Positions 33,809-44,764 of a DNA stretch of 64,000 nt are shown one piece after another. The translations under genes and the position numbers were made by a program. The stretch is from Rhizophagus irregularis (lineage: Eukaryota; Glomeromycota; Glomeromycetes; Glomerales; Glomeraceae). Position 1 is the first letter of the stretch; every line of letters begins with the position of its first letter. The stretch is from the NCBI RefSeq assembly GCF_026210795.1, contig NC_089431.1, positions 2,480,001 to 2,544,000 on the forward strand, written 5' to 3'. The notes beneath the pieces were generated by a model that saw nothing but the letters and a program-made list of their open reading frames with translations, had not been told where the DNA came from and did no database searches.

Positions 33809-34880
33809 TTGGAAATGGGAGAGCGCCAAGCCGAAAGACCGGTTATTTATATAGATCCTCAAAAAGTGCAAGACTTAGATCGGAATCTTTCTTTCCAAAA
33901 ACTTTATTACAGACCTGAGAAATATTATCGGACTGCTGGAAAAATCAAAACTGCTTGTAAAAGAGCTAGATATGTGTTTACTTTGGCCATAATAAAAAAT
34001 TGGCTTAACAAACAGGCTTTGTATCAGATTCATAAGCCTCAGCCTAAGTATATTCCATAAGCGTCTTTTAATAATATTACTGTACCTATGGAAGTTATTC
34101 AAGCTGATTTATGCTATATGCCTTATGATCGAATTGAAAATAAAACTTATAAATTTGCACTTAATTGTGTAGATATTGCTACCCGTCCTAAATGGACTTA
34201 TCCTTTGTGACGTGATTCTGCTAGTATGGCTAAAGGATTTGTGAAACTTTTTAACTCCCGAATATGCCCAATTATCTGGTCTAAAGTTAAAGTTTTAATG
34301 GTAGATGGGGGCGTAGAATTTCAAAGTAATGTTATCATACTAATGAACGAACATGGTATCCAAATTCAACTAGCTAATTCTAAAGAATCTATAGGTATTG
34401 TTGAGAGATTTAATCGTACACTTTAAGAATGGGCATTCTTTATTCAAGATAGTGTTGAAATGAGATTACCTCCTACTGAGCGCTGTCGAGCTTGGGTAAA
34501 AAACCTTCCAATTTTTCTTGTAGAGCTTGACAATTCTGTAACTTGACTTTTGGGTATTTCTCCTGCTGAAGCTCGAAAAAAAGAACATATCTTTCTAAAG
34601 CTTCCAAGCCACGAGAAGGACCTATTGGGTTTGATGAGCCTAGATTATCCCATGATGTCTTAGTAAGATATTTGCTTAATCCTGGTGAATTAAAAGGTGG
34701 GAGACGATGTCAATCGATTGTAATTGGTCTCCCCAAATTTATCATATTCGTGAATCTCTAGTGCAAAAAAATCAGCTGGTCTTGTACTGGCTAATAAATG
34801 ATGAGGGCAATGGCCCAAAAAGATCCTTTGTAAGAAAGAAGCTTCAAATCGTAAAGGATGTACAATTACCACCTCGATGA
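33809..34880 (+). pseudogene. Retroviral-type integrase region
   Basis: The N-terminal part reads YYRPEKYYRTAGKIKTACKR and LNKQALYQIHKPQPKYIP. The catalytic core shows VIQADLCYMPYD (first Asp), VLMVDGGVEFQSN (second Asp) and SIGIVERFNRTL (Glu). These form a D,D-35-E-like rve core, followed by a tail (GNGPKRSFVRKKLQIV). This is the most recognisable part of the broken element. The two-Tyr pre-core region is reminiscent of Polinton-like as well as Gypsy-like integrases. Confidence 0.75.
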
Positions 34881-34963
34881 GTGCTTGCGAATTAGATTTC
34901 TAAGTCATGAAGTTTAAGCATTTCATTTACTTTTTCTATAGATCTTTTTTACACAACCTCTTC

Positions 34964-35251
34964 TTAGTTCGCTAATAAGATATATAATTTGTATAACTTT
35001 TCAAGACTCTGATACACTTCTTTATTATACCAGTCTTTGAAATCCGCCATTCTTTCATTATAAACTTCCTCATTTGGAGATCGCTGCTTTGCTATATATC
35101 TGCAATGATCATCTGGATCTCTTTTACGTTGCATTGTTTTCAAATAGCCCACATATGACAATCCCATTTTATCATATTTTTTCGTGCCTTGGCTATATGT
35201 TACTTTGATTATCTCAACTAATGCCAATTTGATATCTTTATAGTTAACCAT
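34964..35251 (-). CDS. Small basic protein next to integrase, unknown
   Basis: A 95-residue open frame on the reverse strand, Lys/Tyr-rich (LALVEIIKVTYSQGTKKYDK, KDWYNKEVYQSLEKLYKLY), probably helical. It is divergent from the Cys-rich frame beginning about 35330. No family is recognised; it is probably element-borne. Confidence 0.4.
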   Translation of the reverse strand: MVNYKDIKLALVEIIKVTYSQGTKKYDKMGLSYVGYLKTMQRKRDPDDHCRYIAKQRSPNEEVYNERMADFKDWYNKEVYQSLEKLYKLYILLAN

Positions 35252-35330
35252 TTTGAATGTTTGTATTAATATAGCAAAAACTTTTGTTTAAAATAAAATA
35301 TTTATTTCTTATTACCATGATAGGTGAATA

Positions 35331-35624
35331 TTATTGCAATTATTTACTCATGACTGGATACGTCTGTGGGCGGACTTGTCGTCAGCCTGAAAGGTGTTTT
35401 GAACATTGGAAAGCTAAACCCGCATCTCCTGTAAGGTTTGTGGCAAGCCGACTAGCTCTGAACCTGGCCTTTGTAGAAAGCATTCTGATACCTATTATGT
35501 AATCCAATATTTTAATAGGCTTCGGGATAAAGCTAATGCCGATGATTTAATTCAGATGAAAATTGATGAATTGCTTCTAGAGCTGTTAGTGAACAAAACT
35601 GAAGAAGCAGGAGAGCAGGGTTAA
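35331..35624 (+). pseudogene. Small Cys/His-rich zinc-type protein of the element
   Basis: Text with VCGRTCRQPERCFEHWKAK followed by further Cys/His pairs. The ligand order resembles the Cys-rich frame at 14754-15023. It lies at the right end of the fossil element. It is broken; treat it as a relic. Confidence 0.45.
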
Positions 35625-36285
35625 TGACAGGTTAGTGTCGGGCTAGTAATGGAATAGTAACGGACTAGTAATAAGCTAGTGACGGGCTAGTGTTGGAGAT
35701 CCTGAAAGTCAATATATACATGTATATGCATTTATATCATATTATTTTGTCTAGAGGTAATCCTATTTGCCTCATATAATAGCATACATTAAATAAGGTA
35801 GCATACTTATTCTCCTATATCAAACGCGCATTTATATCTGACTTTTTTACACCTATAGTAATACTTCCTATCCATACCCATTTTTTTTTTACACTCATAG
35901 TAATACTTTCTATCTATATCTGAATTTTTTTTTCATACCATAGGTGTAAATTTTTATTATGTCAGAATTATAATCAGGAAGGCGCGCAAAGGTAAGAAAA
36001 CAAATTTATGATTTAGATAAGTAAGAAGGGCTGGAGTACATTATTTGTCAACTATCGTTCTTGAAGTTCGCCGGTGAAAATAGCATTACACATACTTACT
36101 ACTAGGTGTACATTTTTATTATATCAAGATTATAATCAGGAAGGCGCGCAAAGGCAAGAAAACAAATTAGTAATTTTATTAAGAAAAAGGAGACTAGAAA
36201 ACATTTTAAGAATACAAATTTTATTGATATACTAGAACTATATTTTGAGAGCCCTAGAATGGTGAAATTAATAGGCATTCATTTT
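35625..36285. repeat. Short repeats right of the retrovirus-like element
   Basis: At 35630-35695 the word GGGCTAGTGAC/GACTAGTAAT recurs with a period of about 11 bp. At 35941-36008 and 36103-36166 a roughly 65-bp block with ATAATCAGGAAGGCGCGCAA is present twice as a direct repeat, 162 bp apart. No gene is seen. Confidence 0.7.
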
Positions 36286-36381
36286 TAGCAGCAGGGGGAT
36301 TCTGGAATACGAATTTTAATAACTTTCTTTCCTGCGGTCCCAGGTTAAGATTACTTGGTCTGCCCACGCCCCCTGCTGCTA
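36286..36381. repeat. 96-bp hairpin with perfect 13-bp inverted ends
   Basis: TAGCAGCAGGGGG at 36286-36298 is perfectly complementary to CCCCCTGCTGCTA at 36369-36381. The interior is GC-richer than its surroundings. No 8-bp duplication flanks it. It could be a tiny MITE or a structured RNA; it does not fold like a tRNA. Confidence 0.65.
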
Positions 36382-36417
36382 GTATTGTATTATTTTTTTC
36401 ATAGATTATATATAATG

Positions 36418-36642
36418 AGGACCTCGCTTACTTATAAGATAGGTCATTTCAGGCCTAAGGTAAAAATCATATATAAAATTCTTTGCAGATCCTACTATAA
36501 AAGAAAATTTTATATTACATTATTATGATTTTTTTCCTTTTTAGCTAATTAACCAATAGAACTTAAGAAAAAAGTAAGGTAAAAACTAATAGTAAAGAGC
36601 CAATTTTCTACAATGATCTTTATTATAAGTAAGCGGAGTCCT
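36418..36642. mobile_element. 225-bp hAT-type MITE with 8-bp TSD
   Basis: The inverted ends AGGAC-CTCGCTTACTTATAA (two mismatches) are flanked by a perfect 8-bp duplication ATATAATG (36410-36417 and 36643-36650). The interior is AT-rich and non-coding. A decayed inverted relative lies at about 52830-53005. Confidence 0.9.
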
Positions 36643-36650
36643 ATATAATG

Positions 36651-37599
36651 TAAAGAATATCTATACAAAGTTTTAACCTTTTGCCATATATATTTATTTT
36701 CTGCCATCAATTTTTAGTGCGATTATTAATTTGCTCTAATTAAAAATTTCAGATATTAATGTATCTTCAAATTTTATTTATAAATTTATCTTATTTTAAC
36801 TTTTATATTTAATTTTTTTTAAACAAATCCAAGTATTATTGATTAAGTTTTGTAAGTAGTTTAAGTTAATATTAAGAATTAAATGATCAGCAGGTATATT
36901 ACTAAATTAATTAATGATCATCAGATAATAATAAGCATGTCCGCCCTGTTATAAGCTGTAGTATTGAATATTATGATGTAAAATATAATTTTTAAAAATT
37001 ATTATTAATAATAATAAAATAAGTTTTTTTTCTAAATTCTAAATTTTATTTTATTTATTTTATTAAATTTTATAATGAATATTATTTAATATAATAACAG
37101 ATTACAATTAAATAAAAATTTTATAATATAATAAATTAATTAATAAAATTACTAGTAAAATTACTGAAATTTTTTTCAAAGATTTGTGATTATGACATCT
37201 TCTTTAACTATTAAAAGGCTAATATTCTTGAAATATAAAGTTCTGAAAAAACTTTTAACTCTACTTTGCTAAAAATAGCTATTTTTTTGATATATTTTTG
37301 ACATAGCTATAATACTATTTTTATATGGTTTTAATGCATTGTGTAAACCATTAAAACCATGTTATCTAGGCTTATAATTTCATGTCAAAATAATGTCAAA
37401 AAAATATAATAGTTTTGTAATTAGTTTGTAATAGTTTTACAATTCTTTTTTAATGAATTTATAATACAATTGTAATATTTCAAAATACATTTATATAATT
37501 TTATAATGGATTTGTAATAGTTTTTTTAATTAATTATGCAATTGTTACATTATTTATATTATATATTTAGTGTAATAAAAATATTATAGCTAATAGACC
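36651..37599. other. Very AT-rich spacer
   Basis: Poly-AT sequence with no coding frame, no clear repeats other than simple A/T runs, and no promoter that can be tied to a gene. Confidence 0.5.
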
Positions 37600-39545
37600 A
37601 TTTCTTATATAAAAAACAAGTTTCAAAGTAGAATTCGTAACTTCGAAACTCGCCTTTTAATGACCATATCCACCACTCCAAGGAATGAAACCTACAAATA
37701 ATTAAAGAAATAATCAGTAAACTGTTTCTTTGATTAAAAAAGTTACAGATTTCGAAGTTAAACTTCACTTCGAAACTTACCATCATTCATCCAATAGTAG
37801 TTTGAAATTTTCTTTCAAAATGTACTTGGGAACCTGGAACTACAAAAAAATAAAAGTTGTCAAAAAACTTATTTTTTGTTATTTTCCAAATTTTTTGAAT
37901 ACTCACCAGAATCCATAATTAATCCAAGATTAGACGCCAGATTCCTACAAAACAAAAAAAAATTATAACAAAAAAAAATATATAAAAAAGCAAAAAAAAA
38001 TGAGCTGTTAGAACTTTTGTTGAAATGAGTAAATTAAGAAATCCAAATAAAACTTACACGTCCAAAGATATCCAAAGATATCGATATCTAAAGAAACCCG
38101 AAGAGCTAACAACCTAAAAAAAAAGAAAAAAATGAACTATTAGTTACAGTCCGTTAAAATAAATAAATAAATGAAAGAAAAAAATGAATACCAAAACTCA
38201 TGCGTCCCACGCGTCTGTAGACCTGGTTGAGCTTTTAAAGTAAATTTCTTATTTGTCGGTAAAAAATCGAAAATCTGGCAAATACTACGCGCCAAGTACC
38301 CGAAGATCTAAAGAAATAGTCATCTAGAAAATAAAACTCGAAGAGCCACCTACAGAATGCAAAAACAAAACGTTAGTAATTGGCTTATTTTTAACGTTGT
38401 GTTAAAATAAGCATTTTTAAAAAAAACTTACTGAAATTGCGTCCATAACCAAGAATAAGCCGTCTAAAAAAAGGAAAATGAGACGTTAGTACATTTCGCT
38501 AAAAGAAAGAAAAAAAAATTTTTGTTTTTTGTAAACCTCTACTGAAATCCTACGCGTCCAGGACATGGCAATCTAAAAAAGAAAGCAAACCGTTTCGCTA
38601 AAAGAAATAAAAAAGGAAATGTTAGTAACATTTTCTAATTAAAAAAAAAAACAACAGGATACTTCATAATGAAACGTACGAAACTCTTCATTTTCTGATT
38701 TCCAAATTCCCAGAAACGGACCCTATAAAAAGAAAGGAAATGTTAGTGAACGTTTCCTAGTATAAAAAATTTTCTTTATTATAAGTTTCGTAATAAAATG
38801 AAACTTACCTTACTCCATATCTCTGTCACACTGACAGTTTTTGCAGTTTGGAGTAAATCAATTGCGAAATCGACTGGTCCATATCCTGATATTTTTTTCT
38901 GGTTGAAGTTCAATCTTGCTCTCATGTAAATTTACTTCAGCAACAAGGTACGAGCAATCGGGCTGATACATACTAGTCTTGAACTTGTACTTGAGGTGAG
39001 ACTTTTAAATGAAGGAGGGCGAAACAGATATTCCGAACCTACAAAAAAGAAAAGAAAGCGTTAGCAAACATTTCCTAATAAAAAAAATTAAAAAATAAAT
39101 CCAAGTTTTGTAACACTACAAAACTCACCATTTCAAAGCTTCCGTAAGTATTCAACTCTCTCGATCTACAAAAAAAAAATTAAAGGTAACGTTAGCTAAC
39201 GTTTCCTAATAAAAAGAATAAAAAATAAAATTTAAAAGTTTTGAAGAGAAAATTCTTTGAAACTTACCATTTTTAAATTCAAGGTCGAACTCACCGAAAG
39301 TCCTACAAAAAAAAATATATAGGAAATGTTAGTTACGTTTTCTAAAAAAATTAAAAAAAAATAATTTTAATAAAGTTTTGAAGCGAACGCTTCAAAACTT
39401 ACCATTTCCAAATTCTGAAGTCGAAAGCTAGCCAAAAGTCTAAAAAAATAAATATAGGAAGCGTTAGAAACGTTTCCTAAAAATTTAAAAAAAAAGTTTA
39501 AAAGTTTCGAAGCGAAGTTTTGAAGAACGCTTCGAAATTCACCAT
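37600..39545 (-). repeat. Array of homologous intron-like units with micro-exons
   Basis: Read on the reverse strand, units of about 125-136 bp recur, each with a donor (GTAAGTTT or GTGAGTTT), a shared GGAAACGTT...CTAACG block holding a branch-like CTAAC, a T-rich tract and TAG. The block is seen at about 38000, 38135, 38365, 38488, 38615, 38740, 39055, 39187, 39323 and 39459. Between units lie exon-like pieces of 35-37 nt, e.g. 39403-39439, 39268-39302 and 39129-39165, each ending AAATG before the donor. Joining these three gives no open frame in any phase, so the array is non-coding or a relic. The introns are more alike than the exons. Confidence 0.6.
38818..39040 (-). pseudogene. Fossil of a PD-(D/E)xK / Crinkler-like domain
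   Basis: Within the intron array one larger exon-like piece carries text such as NLHESKIELQPEKNI and, in a different frame, GYGPVDFAIDLLQTAKTV. The GxGPVD...VTE pattern is reminiscent of restriction-nuclease-like domains in Crinkler-type and other fungal proteins. It is a broken fragment with more than one break. The assignment is tentative. Confidence 0.35.
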
Positions 39546-39576
39546 TCCGTTATTTTTTGAAAGATTCTGGCAGTAA

Positions 39577-39690
39577 AGAAGCAGAAGGAGAAAAGGAAGG
39601 GAAAGGATAGAAATGAAAGGGCAAAAGAAAGGGGAAGAAGGGACAAGAGGGAAAAGGGTAAAATTGAGGGGAAGCGAAAAAAAGTAAAGG
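39577..39690 (+). repeat. Polypurine tract
   Basis: About 115 bp almost entirely A and G on the + strand (AGAAGGAGAAAAGGAAGGGA and similar). It is followed at 39699-39738 by a hairpin whose arms centre on TTAAGCTTTT/AAAAGCTTAA. It sits just upstream, in reverse orientation, of the intron-like array. Confidence 0.7.
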
Positions 39691-39769
39691 CCGTGGGAGA
39701 AAAAAATTAAGCTTTTACTAAAAAAAGCTTAATTTTTTTTTCGCTATACCGCAGCAGGCGCAATTTGAT

Positions 39770-40324
39770 ATCACGTGACACATGTAATACTTAAATTAAT
39801 ATAAATAGGAGGTTTCCTCCAAAAAAAATTTTATATGTATATTTTTTTTTAGATGTATATATATACTAATATATACACATATATATATATCTATTGATTT
39901 TAATGCTTTACGAAAAGCCCCTCCTCTGTAAACAGGTAGAGGCCAATTAATGCCTATAGGGGGAGAGCCATTGCTACTCCCTCAATACAATTTTATATTA
40001 AGATATATAAACCATTGCAATACAATTTCATATTAATATTATAAATATTGCAATACAATTTCATAATAATTTCAATTTATAATTATATTATTAATAATAA
40101 ATCCATTGCAAATACCATTGCAACATAATGTTTAAATTGTTTTGAAATTATGATTTGTAATACTTTTATTAGCCCTTGTGATATATTCTTTGTAATTAAT
40201 TGTGAAATACATAAAAACAATTTCAACCATTACAAAATAATGTCAGTATTACAAAAGTATAATAGGAATATTATAAAAGTATTTTAAAAAAATAGCCATT
40301 TTTAGTAAAGTATATAATTATAAA
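39770..40324. other. AT-rich flank left of the CACTA element
   Basis: It contains a TCACGTGA word near 39769, simple (AT)n runs at 39850-39895 and a short GC-richer patch at 39915-39985. No gene is seen. The last three bases (AAA, 40322-40324) are the left target-site duplication. Confidence 0.55.
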
Positions 40325-40359
40325 CACTGGTCGAAATCAAAAAAATTGGACATATGGAA

Positions 40360-40850
40360 AATCAGCAAAAAATCAGACCAAAATCGACTGACATTACAAA
40401 TCGGCATATCTGATTGATGCCAATCAGACAATTTAATAAAAATCCAGCAAAAAATCATCATATTTGGTTAACGGCTGATTGATACTGGTTGAAATCAAAA
40501 AAAAAAATTGGACAAAATGACAAATCAACTTAAAATTTACCAATATTCAAATATGTACTTTTGATTTATGGAAAATTGACAATTCAATAAAAATTCAATA
40601 AAAATCCAATAAAAATTTGGCAAAAAATCATCATATTTGATTGACGGCTGATTGATGCTGGTTGAAATCAAAAAAAAATCGGACAAAATGACAAATCAAT
40701 CTAAAATTTACCCAATATTCAAATATGTACTTCTGATTTATGGAAAATTGACAATTCAATAAAATTTATTCAATAAAAATTCAATAAAAATTCAGCAAAA
40801 AATCATTATCTTTGATTGACGGCTGATTGATACAAAAAAAGTCATCAAAA
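40360..40850 (+). repeat. Left subterminal repeats of the CACTA element
   Basis: The block ACTGGTTGAAATCAAAAA, then ATGACAAATCA, ATTCAAATATGTACTT and TGGAAAATTGACAATTCAA occurs twice, about 172 bp apart (from about 40486 and 40658). A third partial copy follows. Each begins with a degenerate version of the element end, as transposase-binding repeats often do. Confidence 0.75.
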
Positions 40851-41019
40851 TTAACTTTTGAAAAACATGATTTGTCATTAAAATTCAGAAATTCGGAAAA
40901 AATCAACACCAAATTTATAGTCAATTACTCAATTTATTATAAATTTATGTCTAAAACTTATAAGTTTATAATTGGTATTTTCTACTAATTGGATTTACGG
41001 CTAAATACTCTTTTGCATT

Positions 41020-44000
41020 TTACCGGTTTGAGATTTTGTAACTTACTGGTACAAATTTACCTAAAATATGATGCACAGGTATTATACAATCACGACTTAT
41101 TGGATAAAATTCGGTATTCCACAACTCAATATTACAAATTTCATCACTGCTGAAATAGTATCGAATATTAGTTGAATTTGCGTATTTATACCAACGAACG
41201 TATGCTAGAAAATGTTTGACGGGACCATCCAGAAAGTCTACTACGTGAGTAAAATAATACTGAATTTGACCTAGGTAGGTGTCGACATCTTCATCATCCG
41301 TAATAAATTTCACTAAGACGTACGAACTTTTTACATGTCTTAACGATAATGATCCTGAAACGACTTCTGAACCAATCTGACACCTTCCGAATTGGTTAAT
41401 TTTGACCCTAATTATTATATCGTTATCTAAACCTTCTACAAGAGGCCTCCGAAATCCAAATGATTCGTAAGTCGCATTGTAATATTCAACCATTAAATTT
41501 AACATTTCACTTGAAAGTAGTATATTATGAGATACCGGCTTGAGAAATTCACCTGGGAAGTTTTCTTTACCAGAAATCTGTGAATCTTTAATATTTTGTG
41601 AATTCAGCCAAAATCGATGTATCCCATCTGACAAAAATTTATCAGTAACTGAAAGGGATCCGATAGTACGCTGACTGTTTAGCAATTCGAGACCTTTTAC
41701 TTCGATACCTGAACTTATGATATTTTCGATTTGTTTATCAAACATTAATCGACGCATAAGTTCAGACTCAATTTTCCTGTTGCTGTTTGGTAACAAACCT
41801 AAAAGTGCAAAATCAATAAATTATAAGCTAATATTGAAATTGTTAAAATCGTTAAAAAATCGTTAATGGATATTTACCTAATATACCGTTCATATGTTAG
41901 AAAGAGAAACACCAGAACACATATAATGGTCTATAATCAGATGAGCAATCACACAAATGTAGAGAAAGATGAAGATTCGGTGTGATTTTATCTCTGCCGT
42001 GGTGATTCTCAATTAATTTGACTATTTCGATAAGACTTCTATGGGCTTCATCCGCCAAATTAGATTCTAGAATCTGATTTACCAAAATCAAACAAATCCT
42101 GACAAAATAATTCAGGATTCTTCTATCTACATCTGAAAGGTGTTCCCAAAGTAATACAGTTAAATAAATTGTAAAGAATATTTGCCACTGATCGGCCGTA
42201 AAATTGGTGAATTCCTCTCCACTATGAATTTTTCCTGGAATTCGACCTAAATCGGATGGTATCTGAAACTCGTCCATTTTTTTCTGAATTTTGTTCAAAG
42301 AATTTGGTGTCAAAATACCCCCATCAATCCAAATTCGTTTTACTATCCACTTTGCAATGCCCAGAAATAAGCAATACATTAGATCGACTGTAATAAATCT
42401 AATAGGGTTGAAATATGATAGATGCAACAATTCGGATCATCTAACGCCAGTTTCTTTGACGAAGCGCTTTCTAGCAGCGTCTGAGTTGCATCTTTGCCAA
42501 CCTAATGCATTTTGTTAGTACTCATTCGAATCTCAAGCAGAATACCTTACATCATCCATTCCGGCAAAATTATGCTGTCTATTTTCATAATTTGCTTTTT
42601 TCTCATACCTGTGACATGAAACTAAGGCAGAAACATGACCGCAAATTTTTTTGCAGTGGAAATATCACATGATACTAAGATTAAAGCGCCACGAACTCTC
42701 TTTCCATTTTCGCATTCATAAGTACGATTTAGTGTTAATCCAGCCCAGAGTGTTTCCAATTCGTTAACTATTAGTGCTAAATAGTGGTTCACTTTATGTA
42801 GGCTGACCTCCTTTGGCCCAGGTAAAATGCCGAGAGTCAATAAATTTTCACATCTGAATCGGATATCGTGTGGCAAATTGCATATAGCGGCATATATGAC
42901 ACCGATACTATAAATGGTACTATCATATAGCTGAAACCAATCAAGATTCAGCATCAAGCCAAGATGAGAATTGGCCACTTCGCTTCTGAAAAAATTTGGC
43001 AAATCTTCATTGTCCGATTCTTTAAAATTCTTCCACACTTGCCCATCATATATATCAGTCAAAATATTATCAAAATTCGACCGATTAGCCCAATGTCAGA
43101 GAGAATTTTCAAACCCAGGCTGACAAAACATAGTGGCAAGTTGTTGATTAATTCCAGTAAACAGATACATTAAATTAGGTTGTATTATTGTTCGATTTGT
43201 TAATACGCTAATTTTTTCAGACAATGCCATATTGCAAAGACGTGATCTATGAACTGAAGAATTGGGAAATTCTATGTGTTGACATTTCATTATAGCAGGA
43301 TTGTCCTCTTGTTTGAAATCTACCACTTCCTTTTTTTTATACAATTTGTGACATTTCGGACAAGGTACAAAACTATGAAATTGGTCGTTTAATCTAAGCT
43401 TCTTTCTTGTTAAGTAAAGCGAATCTGAAAAATCATTAAAATCATCACTACTGAATTCGCACAGGGCCAATTTCATAAATTTTATTAGAGTCTCAGTAGC
43501 TGTCTCTGCGATATTGAATCTTGTTCGAAAGTTCATTATCCAAAGTAACATCCATAAAAATCGATCATAATTCGATTCTAAATATGGTGGGTTTTGAAAT
43601 GGTTCATAACTAGGTGGTGAATAGTCTTCAAAAATTTCAGAAATTCCAGAAATTGGATCATTATCTGATTCACTGCCTATAGACAATGTATTACTGTAGA
43701 TATCTTTCTCTGTAGTATATTTGGATGATGATGAATCTTCTGGATCTTCTGAAATTTCCAGACGATTTATATACTTTCTTGCACATTGTCAAGGTAAGAA
43801 GTTAAATTCGACATCTTGATATTTATCATCAACATCATCTTGATTACTGTTATCTGATTCTTCAGATTCTTGTCTAATAGATTCATCAATCATTTGTCCA
43901 GCTGAAGCGGGTGTTGATGTTTCACCTATTTCAAGTTGACGAACTTGAGACGAAATTGTACCTTGCGAATCTTGGTATTCTTGATGTCTGGAATTGTGAA

Positions 44001-44220
44001 TTTCTTTTGTGCGAGAATCCACCAAGTCGCCATCACAATCAGGACAATTACAAACTACTAGTTTTCTTTTATTACTTGTTGATCTAGCAGAAGATACTAT
44101 TTCTTCGTTTATTATACTAGAAATTGATCTATTTCTATGAGTAGAAGATGGCTGATTTGAAGGTGATTCTTCATCATCAAGATCGTTAAGTATACTAGAG
44201 ACTGACCTTTTTCTGCTCAT
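41020..44220 (-). pseudogene. CACTA transposase (Transposase_21 type), decayed
   Basis: It starts at 44220 (MSRKRSVSSILNDLDDE). A C2H2-like CNCPDCDGDLVDS segment is followed by an acidic region, then the transposase: NFRTRFNIAETATETLIKF, CPKCHKLYKKKEVV, YDGQVWKNF, LMLNLDWFQ, NLLTLGILPGPKEVSL, YFNPIRFITVDLMYCLFLGI, and the C-terminal DUF4218-like ITPNLHLSLHLCDCSSDYR and NVELWNTEFYP-like text, ending at 41020. The frame is broken by in-frame stops near 43787, 43100 and 41917, a frameshift near 42650 and further stops between 42560 and 42440. Several are TGA where CGA would be expected. One intron is likely near 41800-41880. Confidence 0.85.
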
Positions 44221-44764
44221 TTGTTTAGTGTTTGAATAAGTTTAATAAGTTTGGCAAAATCCAAATTTGTAAAAAGGCCAATTTTTATAAAATTTGGAAT
44301 AACACAAAATTTGTATAATTTGTATATATAATTAATGTAATCCTGGCTTCTATGATTATTTCAATAATTTTTTAGGATTTAATATTTTTTTCGCAAATTT
44401 GGCAATTTTATATAATAAATTTGCGAATTTTCTAATTAATATACTTTTAAAAATTGCAATATGATTTAAGCTTATTTTACAATAAAAAGCTTATTTTTAA
44501 AATAAAAAGCTTATTTTATTTTAAAATAACTTTTATTTACAAGATAATCACTTTATCATTCCTTTATCATTTTCGGATGCAAACAAGCCTTATCAAAAGA
44601 AACTGTAAATTTTAGCGAAAGTTGAAAAGTAACAATTTTGTATTAATTGAAGTAGTATTGCTATAATAACAATATCGCTACAGAATCTAAATATATAAGA
44701 AATATTTTCAATTTTACTGCAAATTTCGACAAAGTATAACTTGCCGCATTAAAGTATATCAAAT

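Larger units (their letters stand above)
23430..35625 (+). mobile_element. Broken retrovirus-like gag-pro-integrase element
   Basis: A fossil. In order it carries a coiled-coil gag-like region (from about 23430, split by hAT-A, resuming at 28997), a zinc knuckle, an aspartic protease region, and a retroviral-type integrase. Reverse-strand small frames and a Cys-rich protein lie near its right end. I saw no reverse transcriptase or RNase H text between protease and integrase. No long terminal repeats were found, so the family is unsettled: LTR kin that lost RT, or a Polinton-like or other integrase-bearing element. It is broken at roughly six or more places besides three inserted elements. Several long open stretches suggest moderate age. 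Confidence 0.65.

Noticed and set aside
36286-36381. Possible tRNA because of GC-rich paired ends
   Set aside because: No A/B box arrangement, no cloverleaf and no anticodon stem can be drawn; only the outer hairpin is convincing.
39129-39439. Protein-coding gene built from the 35-37 nt micro-exons
   Set aside because: Joining the three clearest micro-exons gives stops in every phase, unlike the in-frame micro-gene at 28.1 kb.
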